The notes: generated by a model not told the origin, from the sequence alone. DNA of 64,000 nt from Acanthosoma haemorrhoidale (GCA_930367205.1 OV884014.1:110931138-110995137), one strand, 5' to 3'; counted from the stretch's first letter, positions 1 through 12,035 are shown. Made by a program: numbers and translations.

Positions 1-2222
<2,222 letters not shown>

Positions 2223-3800
2223 CCCCATCTCCACTGGCGCTTGCTGCTCTACTCGAACCATGGCTTTCTTATTGAACTACCTCTGCATTTCACTTTCCTA
2301 ACCTCGCTATGTTTTAGTCCGGCGTTGCCAGACCCCACACCTTCTAGTGGGATTCTCTGCCTTCGTCTCACTAATACTAGCATCTCCTCCTCCAGTCTTC
2401 CTCTCTCCGGTTCACACTCGCCTTTTGGATCCAGACGGTTTTCGCCTACCCTTAGATACCGAGTGTGAATTCGTGGTCATTCCAAGACCACATAAACTAC
2501 TTGTAATACCTACCCTGTTCCTCTTCTCTTAAACATAACTTTGTCGGGGCACACCTTTCTAAGAAGATCTTATGGAGACAGATCAATACGAATAAAGCTG
2601 CCCACCGACTAGGCCGACAGCAAAGGTCAAAGACCACAGGTCCACCCATTTTATCTCTTTCTTGATGCTCGCCAGACAGCGGCCGGGTTGTAGTGACCCT
2701 AGCCCGCGGCGGGTGTCCTCCCCCATTGGGGACATTCCCTACACGGTAGTTAGAATTCACGCAAAGAATTGAACAACAGCGTATGAGCAAAAGGCCGAGG
2801 GCGCCCAGCTGTGGTCAAATAAAAATTCTTAACTTTACCGGGGTAAATTGCCGGTCCCTAAGTAGACAAAAATGAACAACTCTTTAGGACCAATGAGACT
2901 TTGGTCTTAAGGATAAAATGTGAATAATAAAAGATAATTTAGTTACTGACACATGACAAGCAGCTGTGGGCAGTTACCAGCCGAACGGAGGTCAGGCGAT
3001 CATCACGCTAGTGCGAGCGATTGACGGTGACTGAATCAGCGATTATGGCTTAGTGACCTGACGAGAACTAGGGAAAAAATAAATGATTTAGGAATGTGAA
3101 TATCAATGGAGGTGGGTTTGTCCATCGATCTGGTTATTCAAATTGTTCGGCAAAGAGTCTCAGAAGAGTCACCCTCTTTCTTCTAGTTTGAAAGTATTTC
3201 TAGATAGAAGTTTCAACTTGACACGAACTTTCTCAACGACAAAAGTGTTCAGAAATCACCGACCCCTCGGCCGCTTATATGTGAAAATCAACGTTTTTAT
3301 TTAACTTGTACAATTTTTTAACTCAGCGAAATGGTCCCTTAAAAGGCAGGTCATAGGCCGCGACCCATGAGACTATTTACCATGGGCAATGACGCTTCTG
3401 TGAGGTCATCTTTGCGTAATATAATCGTGATTACCGACTGTAATATTGCTTACGCGCAAATCAGCCTTGTAATTTGTTTTCTTCATGGGAAACTTTTTGT
3501 TTGTAAATACGATTTAAGACAATAAAAACAAAAACAAAAATAGGGTTTATGAATAAACTACCGTTACGGGTTTTGTTTTACTAGGAAGGTGAAGTGGTCA
3601 GTTTCTTGTTCCAATCACCCGGTTTTTCTCAATTAAGTGAAGCGTCAGGTACAACAGAGCCTTTATGGTTTTCCTGCATAGAATTTGTCTCTTAAGTTTT
3701 GCCAAACGATAATATTTTTTATATTGTGAATAATTTAGTCGCCCGGTAGGTAACTAACTTGGTGTACAGCCACAAAACCATACCTTACTGTAAAGTAATA
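2223..3800. other. Non-coding stretch with a GC-rich block, no gene recognised
   Basis: Positions about 2280-2800 are clearly richer in GC than the surroundings and carry open frames on both strands (for example a 97-codon minus-strand frame at 2497-2790). I recognise no domain in any of them. The block may be decayed mobile-element sequence. The rest, 2820-3800, is ordinary AT-rich DNA. Confidence 0.4.
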
Positions 3801-3883
3801 AAGGGTGTCCAGAATTAACGCAAGATTTGATTTAAATAGAAAACACAGTTTTTACTATTTTTGTTGTTATTTTTTTATTGAAC
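3801..3883 (-). mobile_element. Mariner-like fragment, end piece (split by the LTR element)
   Basis: This piece (GGGTGTCCAGAATTAACG onward) matches 21688-21770, where the same sequence runs without interruption into a transposase C-terminus. Here it is interrupted by the Ty3/gypsy insertion and resumes at 11737. It probably represents the terminal, non-coding end of a Tc1/mariner-superfamily element. Confidence 0.75.
3880..3883. other. Target site duplication GAAC (left)
   Basis: GAAC directly precedes the TG of the left LTR and is repeated at 11737-11740 directly after the CA of the right LTR. A 4-bp duplication is usual for the gypsy/errantivirus group of Ty3 elements. Confidence 0.85.
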
Positions 3884-4567
3884 TGTACCCGCCCCGACTA
3901 GGATCTCAGGAATCTTAGGAGAAAGTAGGAAGGGTAACCATTTAAAAGGAATAACAAGTTTAAAATTAAAGGGTGCTTTAATGAACAAAATATAAGATTA
4001 CCAGCTCTCACACAACTACGAAAGCTACTAATTAAAATAAAATAAAATAAAATAAATAAAATGTCATTCAATTCTATTTTCCATTACAAAATTTAAAGAG
4101 TAAAGTCGGGATTTGACAGTCAGCCACATGCTCCATTTAGCTGGCAACTATGTTACAGACGGAAAAGAAAAGTCCACATACCTTTGATCAAGTCCGGTAT
4201 CCACATTACCCCTACAATATGAATGGTTTGTCTCTCACTCAACCTCTTCCAACCACACAGAAACACGGACTGACTGCTTTTTATTACTATCGCCCTACTC
4301 GCGTGCGACCAGGGCGTGGTCGTCGTAAGTAGGGATGACTAAGGGCCAATAAACAAGGTTTGTTCAGGGTCGGGCCATGTTCCCACGGTTAAGTTCGTAG
4401 AACAAATAGGAGAGTGCTATTAACTATCAGTTGTCTTCCGAGAACATCTTAGCACGTGCAGTCTCCTATTCCGCTTCATCACCAGGCCCTGAAGGCAAAC
4501 GGTCGTCTGTTGGTTTCGTTATTCACCTTTCACAATCTAACAGTCCCAACAGACGCCGATCCTTACA
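3884..4567 (-). repeat. 3' LTR of the Ty3/gypsy element
   Basis: The 684-bp terminal repeat is bounded by TG and CA and matches 11053-11736 in every line that I compared. It contains an AAAAT-type microsatellite. A 60-codon plus-strand open frame is present in both LTRs but is antisense to the element and has no recognisable domain. Confidence 0.96.
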
Positions 4568-4580
4568 TTACCCTCCCGCT
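4568..4580 (-). promoter_or_regulatory. Polypurine tract (plus-strand primer site)
   Basis: Read on the minus strand, AGCGGGAGGGTAA lies directly against the TG start of the 3' LTR, exactly where the RNase H-resistant polypurine primer of LTR elements is expected. Confidence 0.85.
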
Positions 4581-4764
4581 AACAAAAGAGTGGATCCTAG
4601 AGGACCACTCTTTTTAACCACAAGGTATTCTACAAATTAACTACAAACTATTCTTAATCCAATATACTTAACCTATTTTAACAACTTAGCCTAGGATTTA
4701 CAACTACACCTAACACACCCAATTAGCACTGCACATGGTCTATTTCCCTGGGTTGGTGGATCAC

Positions 4765-5520
4765 CTAGTCCATCTCCTGCTGTAGATCGACACCTTCTTT
4801 AACTTGGGCGTTTGCGTTCCCTCTTCTAACTAGCCACAACCGCAATCCCCAGGCGCCTAGCGCGCCCAGGAGTATTATCATCATGCCCGCTAGTGAATTC
4901 CAAAACCACTTCCTCTTGCTCTCTCGGTCTTCATCCACATCTTGGATTGCCCTTGATAAAGCTGTGAGCCGGGCCTCGTCTACCGCCCATCGTCCCGCTT
5001 CCAGGTCACCGTCTCGCTCCAGGGCCGTCCAGGCTTCTTGCACGTCCTCTCCTAGCAGCGGCTCTCTCGTGTTAGTTTACGTCGCTACTCCGTGAACCTC
5101 GGCCGCTTGGTAATACCGATGGGCCTCTTCAGATCTAGTACCTGTGAACAGATTCAATTCCGCAGGCAACACACCTGCCACCGTTTGGAGTATCTCGCTT
5201 AATGACTGTGGGGACAATAGAGTCTGACTTACTTTACCCAGGGACACCTGTTCTAACCCCGCGTACAAGTCCCGCAAGTCGAGACCAGCTTTAAGGGCTG
5301 TGACCTCCATGTTCCTCAAATTTGACATAAGGGACAGGGAAAGGTTAGTGTAGAGGGACAGGTAGTCAAGGCGGTTTTCTAATGTACCCAACCTCTTGTG
5401 AGTGGACGTTATCTCGTTCTTTAGCGTTCTCGCTACCTGCACCAGCGTACGCGCATTCTCTTCCGTCCTCTGCCCCAAACGTCGCGTGATGGTGAGGTGC
5501 TCCTCCGTTAAGTGCACCAT
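4765..5520 (-). pseudogene. Env-like third frame, interrupted by an in-frame stop
   Basis: After pol, the same reading frame stays open from an ATG at 5520 down to 4765, except for one TAA at 5077-5079, which splits it into 147 codons and a continuation containing a 92-codon ATG-initiated part. The first part is rich in heptad-like Leu/Ile spacing (a predicted coiled coil at about residues 5-60). The second part has a hydrophobic transmembrane segment (about residues 47-72 of the 92) followed by a basic stop-transfer end. This is the layout of the membrane-proximal half of a fusion-type Env as in insect errantiviruses. At about 250 codons it is half the usual Env length; no signal peptide, receptor-binding part or furin site is visible. 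Homology to Env is inferred from position and topology, not from a recognised motif. Confidence 0.6.
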
Positions 5521-5535
5521 TTTCTCATTAGTCTC

Positions 5536-8500
5536 CTAGTCTCTCCTTGATCGTAAGGGATAAGGAGAACGTGGACAGGTGGTAGGAGGATCCTCATCGG
5601 GAGTCCACGTGGGGTCCCGAGGGTCTTCGGTTTCTTCAGGCTCCACCGATTCCTCTCTCATCCACCAAGGGGTGACGTGGTCGACCATACCTTGCACAGG
5701 TGGCGAACCCTCCGTCCTCTCCGTCGAGGCATCCTGGGCCTGTGAGGGCTCAAGTTGTTCGTTTTCTACGACCCGTTCTTTTTCCTGGGTCCTGGTGGCA
5801 GTTGGCCGCGGTTGAGCGTCATAATCATCGCCGTCTTCCTCCATGGTGGGGATTAAGCAAAGTTCGTCCTCCGAATCCGTGCCATACTCGCTTTCCTCGT
5901 CCGCCCTTGTGCTTGACGGTTCCTCCTTGTTAGCCTCTGTGGTCAATACCGGGGACGGCTTTAACCGATTTATATGCACCACCACTTCGCGCCCCGTAGA
6001 TAATCGCACCCGGTAATTTACCTCTGATAGCTTCTGCAGCACCTTATGTGGTCCTGTCCAGGGCCAGTGAAACTTCTTGAAGTTTCCAGGCTTTATCGCC
6101 GACACGTGTAATAACACTTCATCGCCCACTGCCAGGGTGCGTAGCTTGCGTTTTCGATTGCACCATTTACTACGGGCTTTCCATGCCTTCTCCGCTCGAT
6201 CCCGAGCGTCCTTGTAAGCATCACGTAGTCGGTTCTCCACCTCACTGGCTATCTCCGACGTCTCTTCGTAACTATCGCCGATTACCGGAGCCGTCCAGCA
6301 CCCCGGGTTGTTCAACTCACGGCCAAACACCAAATAGTTCGGGGAGTATCCCGTCGATGGGTGGGGAATAGCTCTGTAAGCCATGAGAGCGTATGGGATC
6401 CAGCGGTCCCAGTCTCTGCCATCCCTGCGAGCGAAGTGCGCCACTGAGTCACTCAACGTCCTATGGAATCTCTCGAGCATTCCGTTGCATTCTGGGTGAT
6501 ACGGAGTGGTTTGTATCTTCTTGCTACCCAGGATCCGACAGACTTCCTTCATGAGTTTTGAAACAAAGTTTCGACCTTGGTCTGTTAGTAGCCGTGCCGG
6601 TACTCCGTGTCGAGCAACAATACTCTCCACATATGCCTTGGCGGTTTCTTCAGCCGTCTCTTCGCGTATGGCTACTGCCTCTGGATAACGGCTAAGGTGA
6701 TCGATGAAGGTCAGCAAATACTTGTTCCCACGTCCACTCCTTGGGAATGGTCCCACGATGTCCAAGGATATTTGTTCAAAGGGTTCCGTTGGGAAGTATG
6801 GTTTTTGTAATGGGGCCTTCAAGCTAACGGGTGTCTTTCTTCGGGCACACGATAGGCAAGTCCGCACATGTTCTTTGACGTCCTTTGCTAGGGTTTCCCA
6901 ATGGTAGTTCTTTCGTACCAGCATTTCCATTCTTTCAGCTCCCGGGTGCCCTGCCCACGGGGCATCGTGGCAGCTTTGTAGGATCTCCGCTCGCATTGAA
7001 GTCGGAATCATCAACCTCCATACCTCTGGTGATGCTACCTCCGGAGCTAGGTACATCACCCCTTCCTCATCTCTGCGAACCCGTTCTCCTTCCTTTTTGG
7101 CAATTTTTTCACACCAGCTATCGTTGCTCTGCTCCTTCATTACTCTTGCTCGAAAGTCCCGGGGGGTCTCCAGCCTCACCAAGGCCACTGCTCTACTTAG
7201 CGCGTCGGCATTCGTGTGCCGGTGGCCAGGCTTGTGTGTCACCTCATACTCAAATTCCTCTAATCTTAGGGCCCACCTCGTCAATCTTGACGAAGGATCC
7301 CTGAGACTGAGCATCCACCTTAAAGCCGCATGATCAGTAATAAGTTCAAACCGTCTCCCTAGTAAGTAGCAACGGAATTGTTTAGTTGCCCAGACCACCG
7401 CTAGTAATTCTCTCTCCGTGACCGAATAGTTCCTCTCGGCCTTGGACAACTGTCTGCTTGCATAAGCGATAGGTCGTTCCCCTCCATTCCGACGTTGGGA
7501 TAAGACAGCCCCTACCGACGTTCCGGAGGCGTCCGTTGCTAGCAGGAACGGGTCTGCGAAATCCGGGTAGATGAGAATATTTTCAGAACACAGTTCCCCT
7601 TTTAGTTTCGCAAAAGCCCCTTCTGCCTCGGGGCCCCAGTCAAATTTCGTGGTCTCCGAGGTCAGCACCGTTAGCGGTTTCGCTTTCTCGGCGAAGCAAG
7701 GCACAAACCGACGGTAATACCCGGCCAACCCGAGAAAGGCTCTTACTTCCTTACGATTCGTCGGGCGCGGGTACTCCTTGACGGCTTTAATTTTGGATGG
7801 GTCTGGTTGTATCCCTTGCCGTGTTACGACATGTCCTAGGTAGGCCACTTCTTCCACCGCGAATCTACACTTCTTCAAGTTGATCTTCAAGTCGGCTCCT
7901 CTTAGCTTGTCCAGTACAAGTCGCAGTCTTTTGGCGTGTTCCTCGATGGTCGTGCTGAAGATGATCACGTCATCTAGGTACACGAAGCAGACTTCCCCTT
8001 TCAGCTGCATCAGTAACTCGTCCATGAGCCGCTGGAAGGTGGCCGGTGCCCCGGCGAGCCCAAACGCCATGCGGTTATACTCGAAATGCCCTCCGACCGT
8101 GGTGAAGGCAGTCTTCTCTCGGTGTTCGGGTGCTATCTGAATCTGGTGATAGCCACTGGCTAGGTCTAAGGTCGAGAAATACTGGCTCTTCCCCAGTTGT
8201 TCCAGCGTCTCATTTATAAGCGGTAACGGGTATGCATCTACTCTGGTCACTTCGTTCAGGCCTCTGAAGTCCGTACAAAATCGATATTTAATTTCTCCGT
8301 CTTCGCTCTTCTTCTGTACCAGAACCACAGGCGCCGCCCAAGGGCTGTCGGATGGCGATATGATTTCTTTGGCCAACATATCGCCCAGATGTTTCTTGAC
8401 AACCTCCCGTTGTGCGAAGGGGACCCGATACGGTCGTTTGCAGATTGGCCTTACATCTCCGGTCTCTATCCGATGTTCTACTTTCAGTTTGCAACCGTTG

Positions 8501-9492
8501 GGCCCAGGCTCTTCGAACAGAGTCTCATAGGACCTCAGCACAGCCTCAATTACGTCCCGTTCGGTCGGCCCTAGGTGGTGTAATTTCTCCGTCCAGTCTA
8601 ATGTCCAGTCCTGGTCCGTGCCTTCTTTTAGAGCCACGACCTTTTCTCCCTTTTCCCTAATATCCGTCCATTCCTCGGCGTTTGCTATTTCTTGACCCCG
8701 ACTCAACGTCACCTCTCCCGCGGTAAGATTCACCATCCGAACCCATACTTTTCCGTCTCGAATCCGGTTCAAGCTCCGACCCACTCGCACCCCTTGTTGG
8801 CTTATCAGCTTGGGTTCTAGCCACAAGTCTCGACCCGATGCCCATCCCGCCACGTCACCTTCTAGCAGGGCCTCGCTGTACGGCGGGATGACCGATCTAC
8901 TAGACACCTTCACCGTCGTAGAACCGATGGGCGTTGGTTCTCCCGGGTCGTTGCTTGGAAGGATGTCTGCTTCTTGGTTGTTCACTCTCTTTCTCCTGCC
9001 CCTCGGTCTGCGTCGTCGGCCTTGCGTACTCTTCCTAGGCCACTTTGGCTCTGCTTTCTTGTCTGTTACCGACGCTACCCTCTTCTCCGGTTTCTCGTCT
9101 GCGCCGGTCATCCTTGTTGACAATACTCCACGTTTGGTGTCGATCACGGTATCGAGTCTTTTCATCAGATCCAACCCTAGCACTCCATCGCAGTCCATTG
9201 AGAGGTTGGCTATGGTCATACGGTGTTTTACCTTCCTGCCCTGGAACTCGACTTCGACTATCTGGTCCCCTGCTAGGTGCAGTCTCTGGCCGGTAATCCC
9301 TTTTGCTCTGATCCTGCTACCTCGTATTTCCACCCCCTGTATGGGTTTCGTGATTAATGTGACCTCCGAGCCCGAGTCCACTAACAATTCCTTCAGCTCC
9401 CCTCCTATCACCACCTTCACCCGTATGCCCCCTCCTTGTCTACTCCCCACGCTCGGGACCATCCGTACGTCTTTCCCCTTACTTTTTGACAC
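5536..9492 (-). CDS. pol: Pol polyprotein: protease, reverse transcriptase, RNase H, integrase
   Basis: One uninterrupted frame of 1,318 codons from the position shown. The domains, in order, are: aspartic protease with DSG at residues 39-41; reverse transcriptase at about 345-560 with YLDD at 505-508; RNase H with acidic residues D654, E694, D720 and D763; integrase zinc-binding HHCC (H842, H849, C879, C882); and an integrase core D911, D971, E1007 with exactly 35 residues between the last two. A GPY/F-type module lies near residue 1090. There is no chromodomain; the last 150 residues are an acidic, low-complexity tail. The codon at 9492 is GTG, not ATG, and the frame is open upstream to the gag end, so pol is probably made as a Gag-Pol fusion by -1 frameshifting. 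It is in the same frame as the env-like sequence, separated from it by a single UAG. Confidence 0.96.
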   Translation of the reverse strand: MSKSKGKDVRMVPSVGSRQGGGIRVKVVIGGELKELLVDSGSEVTLITKPIQGVEIRGSRIRAKGITGQRLHLAGDQIVEVEFQGRKVKHRMTIANLSMDCDGVLGLDLMKRLDTVIDTKRGVLSTRMTGADEKPEKRVASVTDKKAEPKWPRKSTQGRRRRPRGRRKRVNNQEADILPSNDPGEPTPIGSTTVKVSSRSVIPPYSEALLEGDVAGWASGRDLWLEPKLISQQGVRVGRSLNRIRDGKVWVRMVNLTAGEVTLSRGQEIANAEEWTDIREKGEKVVALKEGTDQDWTLDWTEKLHHLGPTERDVIEAVLRSYETLFEEPGPNGCKLKVEHRIETGDVRPICKRPYRVPFAQREVVKKHLGDMLAKEIISPSDSPWAAPVVLVQKKSEDGEIKYRFCTDFRGLNEVTRVDAYPLPLINETLEQLGKSQYFSTLDLASGYHQIQIAPEHREKTAFTTVGGHFEYNRMAFGLAGAPATFQRLMDELLMQLKGEVCFVYLDDVIIFSTTIEEHAKRLRLVLDKLRGADLKINLKKCRFAVEEVAYLGHVVTRQGIQPDPSKIKAVKEYPRPTNRKEVRAFLGLAGYYRRFVPCFAEKAKPLTVLTSETTKFDWGPEAEGAFAKLKGELCSENILIYPDFADPFLLATDASGTSVGAVLSQRRNGGERPIAYASRQLSKAERNYSVTERELLAVVWATKQFRCYLLGRRFELITDHAALRWMLSLRDPSSRLTRWALRLEEFEYEVTHKPGHRHTNADALSRAVALVRLETPRDFRARVMKEQSNDSWCEKIAKKEGERVRRDEEGVMYLAPEVASPEVWRLMIPTSMRAEILQSCHDAPWAGHPGAERMEMLVRKNYHWETLAKDVKEHVRTCLSCARRKTPVSLKAPLQKPYFPTEPFEQISLDIVGPFPRSGRGNKYLLTFIDHLSRYPEAVAIREETAEETAKAYVESIVARHGVPARLLTDQGRNFVSKLMKEVCRILGSKKIQTTPYHPECNGMLERFHRTLSDSVAHFARRDGRDWDRWIPYALMAYRAIPHPSTGYSPNYLVFGRELNNPGCWTAPVIGDSYEETSEIASEVENRLRDAYKDARDRAEKAWKARSKWCNRKRKLRTLAVGDEVLLHVSAIKPGNFKKFHWPWTGPHKVLQKLSEVNYRVRLSTGREVVVHINRLKPSPVLTTEANKEEPSSTRADEESEYGTDSEDELCLIPTMEEDGDDYDAQPRPTATRTQEKERVVENEQLEPSQAQDASTERTEGSPPVQGMVDHVTPWWMREESVEPEETEDPRDPTWTPDEDPPTTCPRSPYPLRSRRD

Positions 9493-9515
9493 CGTGCCGG
9501 GGTCCTCGCGGCGTC

Positions 9516-10625
9516 TTAAGCATTTGGGTCATCCTTGTGTCCCGAATTCTGATCGGGTTGCTTATTTCCCTGATCCCCCATCGGCTTACCTCGGCAGTGG
9601 CTGGCATAGTGGCCGGGCTTCCCGCACCGAAAACACGTCCGAGGGCTTACTTGCCTTATCTCGCTCCCCCTGTTACCTGGATTTGGAGTCGGGCGGCATT
9701 CTCTAGCGATATGTCCCACCTTACCGCAGCGATAACAAGTCACAGGGGCATTTGTCCTTGCCACAACGGCGGCAAAGTGTCCCATCTTTTCTTCCTTCCT
9801 TGGCTTCCCACAATAGCAGACTCTCTGATGCTCGATGGTTATAGTCTCATCTTGTTCCTCTGTGGACACCGCATACGCTATCGTTGGCTTCCTTTCCGTG
9901 TACTGTTCCAATGCCGCTGCTTTCTGTAAGGCTTCCTGCAAATTGCGTGGAGACGCATACGCCACTAGCTTGCTGGAGTCACCCCGTAGCCCTGCTACGA
10001 ATGTAGCTACTACTCTCTTTTCCAATTCCTTGGCCCTCCACATTCTCTCTGTCACATCTGCAGCCGGCGGCATGGTCTTCTGCCCCAGAGCCAAGACACG
10101 GTCGGCGAATCCCTTCACCGTTTCCCCCGGTACCTGTCTCGCCTGTCCTAGCGCCCTCAGATAATAGTCTTGGGTGGCCGAATCTTCAAACCTCTCTTTC
10201 AACCTTGTCACCAGGTCCTGGTAAGCGTTGCCTCCTTCTCGCAGCTCGGGGTGGGCTTGTACAAAGACTGCTGCCGTACCTGCGAGTTTCAGCTCTAATA
10301 CCGTCAATCGGTCGGCCACTGTCCAATTACCACTCTGCGCTATTAGTTCGAGCCTGCGTAGAAACTCTTCAATGGGTCCATCTTTTTCCGGGTCCGACCA
10401 TGCCCGAAGAAGCCCCTGCATGGACATATCTCTCTTGGTTCGGGGTGGGTCCTCTACCGCACTCATATTCAGTCTCTGTTTGGTATCGTCCAACCCTTCC
10501 TTCATAGCCTGGGATGCCACCCGCTCTTGCCTCAACGTCCTCTCCAGCTCTGCTTCTTTCTCCTTATAGCGACGGTTGGCCTCGGTGGCCTCGTCGAGCT
10601 TTTTCCTCAATTCGTCTGCTGACAT
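9516..10625 (-). CDS. gag: Gag nucleocapsid/capsid protein with two CCHC zinc knuckles
   Basis: This is a 369-residue frame starting at ATG 10625. The N-terminus (about 1-55) is Lys/Glu/Arg-rich and probably a coiled coil. The middle (about 70-260) has the pattern of a retrotransposon Gag capsid, with the typical 'eeFlrrLEliA' and 'LkeRFeds' stretches. The C-terminus has two classical zinc knuckles, CYRCGKVGHIAREC at 297-310 and CFRCGKPGHYASHC at 331-344, preceded by a poorer Cys/His-containing stretch. It packages the element RNA in cytoplasmic particles. It ends in TAA at 9516-9518, with the pol frame in -1 relative to it. Confidence 0.95.
   Translation of the reverse strand: MSADELRKKLDEATEANRRYKEKEAELERTLRQERVASQAMKEGLDDTKQRLNMSAVEDPPRTKRDMSMQGLLRAWSDPEKDGPIEEFLRRLELIAQSGNWTVADRLTVLELKLAGTAAVFVQAHPELREGGNAYQDLVTRLKERFEDSATQDYYLRALGQARQVPGETVKGFADRVLALGQKTMPPAADVTERMWRAKELEKRVVATFVAGLRGDSSKLVAYASPRNLQEALQKAAALEQYTERKPTIAYAVSTEEQDETITIEHQRVCYCGKPRKEEKMGHFAAVVARTNAPVTCYRCGKVGHIARECRPTPNPGNRGSEIRQVSPRTCFRCGKPGHYASHCRGKPMGDQGNKQPDQNSGHKDDPNA
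9522..9528 (-). promoter_or_regulatory. Candidate -1 ribosomal frameshift heptamer C CCA AAT
   Basis: In the gag frame, the last sense codons before the TAA read as C CCA AAT GCT, an X XXY YYZ heptamer. Slipping back by one base enters the pol frame, which is closed by a TGA just upstream of the heptamer and open from there on. The overlap between the two frames is therefore essentially the heptamer itself plus the gag stop. Confidence 0.7.
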
Positions 10626-11033
10626 TTTATGCCTGGATTATAATATATTAGAAACACCTGTACCTTCGCGTAACAGATTCCACTGTTATGAAATGATGAT
10701 GATGAATGAAATGAAAACCGGTTCATGAAATGGTTCTACAGTTCTTATGAACGGTTTCACCATTCCGATTCATTTACCCTGTTCATCTTAATTTTAACTA
10801 TTCCTTTTAATTTGGCAATTAAGGTTCAAAAAATTTTTTTTAAAGTTATCAGATATATGCCCTACCCAGATGATCACAAATTTCGGCTATTTTCGCCCTC
10901 CGATCAACCGTTCGCCCAAAACCGCACGGCCCATCAATTCTATTAGCGTCAGCAATTTACTCTGCCCTCGCGCCGGCAGGCTCTTCCCCTCCTACTATCC
11001 TCTCTGGTTCGACTGTGGTATTCTTGCATCCAC

Positions 11034-11049
11034 CCCACACCTGACACCA
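11034..11049 (-). promoter_or_regulatory. Primer binding site, tRNA-Leu-like
   Basis: On the minus strand, three bases after the 5' LTR, the sequence TGGTGTCAGGTGTGGG begins. The TGG pairs with a tRNA CCA end, and the rest resembles the complement of animal tRNA-Leu 3' ends, from general knowledge of those sequences. The exact tRNA was not checked. Confidence 0.75.
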
Positions 11050-11052
11050 ATT

Positions 11053-11736
11053 TGTACCCGCCCCGACTAGGATCTCAGGAATCTTAGGAGAAAGTAGGAA
11101 GGGTAACCATTTAAAAGGAATAACAAGTTTAAAATTAAAGGGTGCTTTAATGAACAAAATATAAGATTACCAGCTCTCACACAACTACGAAAGCTACTAA
11201 TTAAAATAAAATAAAATAAAATAAATAAAATGTCATTCAATTCTATTTTCCATTACAAAATTTAAAGAGTAAAGTCGGGATTTGACAGTCAGCCACATGC
11301 TCCATTTAGCTGGCAACTATGTTACAGACGGAAAAGAAAAGTCCACATACCTTTGATCAAGTCCGGTATCCACATTACCCCTACAATATGAATGGTTTGT
11401 CTCTCACTCAACCTCTTCCAACCACACAGAAACACGGACTGACTGCTTTTTATTACTATCGCCCTACTCGCGTGCGACCAGGGCGTGGTCGTCGTAAGTA
11501 GGGATGACTAAGGGCCAATAAACAAGGTTTGTTCAGGGTCGGGCCATGTTCCCACGGTTAAGTTCGTAGAACAAATAGGAGAGTGCTATTAACTATCAGT
11601 TGTCTTCCGAGAACATCTTAGCACGTGCAGTCTCCTATTCCGCTTCATCACCAGGCCCTGAAGGCAAACGGTCGTCTGTTGGTTTCGTTATTCACCTTTC
11701 ACAATCTAACAGTCCCAACAGACGCCGATCCTTACA
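11053..11736 (-). repeat. 5' LTR of the Ty3/gypsy element
   Basis: This 684-bp repeat matches 3884-4567 and is followed by GAAC, the right target duplication. In element orientation it should hold the promoter and transcription start for the genomic RNA. Confidence 0.96.
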
Positions 11737-12035
11737 GAACTATAAAGTAAATAGGATAGGGTTATTTATGGAATAACACATCGGGCAAATGGCCTCCACG
11801 ACTTTGCTGGCACAATCGCACTCTTTTGTCGAAATTTTCCATGACCATTTGGCATAAATGTGGTTGAATTTTTTTTCCTTTTTAATCCACGGGTGGATGT
11901 GGGCTTGTTGACATACACCTTTGACTTCAAATAACCCCATAAAAATAAATCTTAAGGTGTTAAATCACACGATCTAGGGGGCCAATTCTGATCACCAAAA
12001 CGAGAGAGTACACGACCTGGAAATGTCTTAAATGG
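11737..12035 (-). mobile_element. Mariner-like transposase C-terminus, degenerate (resumes after the LTR element)
   Basis: Minus-strand translation gives the segment FGDQNWPPRSCDLTPL, a hallmark of the C-terminal part of Tc1/mariner-superfamily (IS630-type, DDE_3) transposases, followed by degenerate sequence ending like the family C-terminus. Frames are broken and the catalytic core is missing. It continues the piece at 3801-3883, so the two were one fragment before the LTR element landed. It matches 21771-22030. Confidence 0.85.

Larger units (their letters stand above)
3884..11736 (-). mobile_element. Complete Ty3/gypsy LTR retrotransposon with env-like third frame
   Basis: The 7,853-bp element lies on the minus strand. 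In its own orientation the order is 5' LTR (11053-11736), a tRNA-Leu-like primer binding site (about 11034-11049), gag (10625-9516), pol (protease, RT, RNase H, integrase; to 5536), an env-like frame (5520-4765), a polypurine tract (4568-4580) and the 3' LTR (3884-4567). The LTRs are both 684 bp, start TG and end CA, and I saw no difference between them when reading them side by side. GAAC flanks both ends. Gag and pol are uninterrupted. Together these features indicate a recent insertion that may still be active except for the broken env-like frame. It inserted into an older mariner-like fragment. Confidence 0.96.

Noticed and set aside
4150..4332. 60-codon plus-strand frame, also at 11319-11501
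   Set aside because: It is identical because it lies in the two LTRs, is antisense to the element and has no recognisable features.
8810..9706. 298-codon plus-strand frame opposite pol and gag
   Set aside because: Shadow of the highly constrained minus-strand pol frame; no domain in its own reading.
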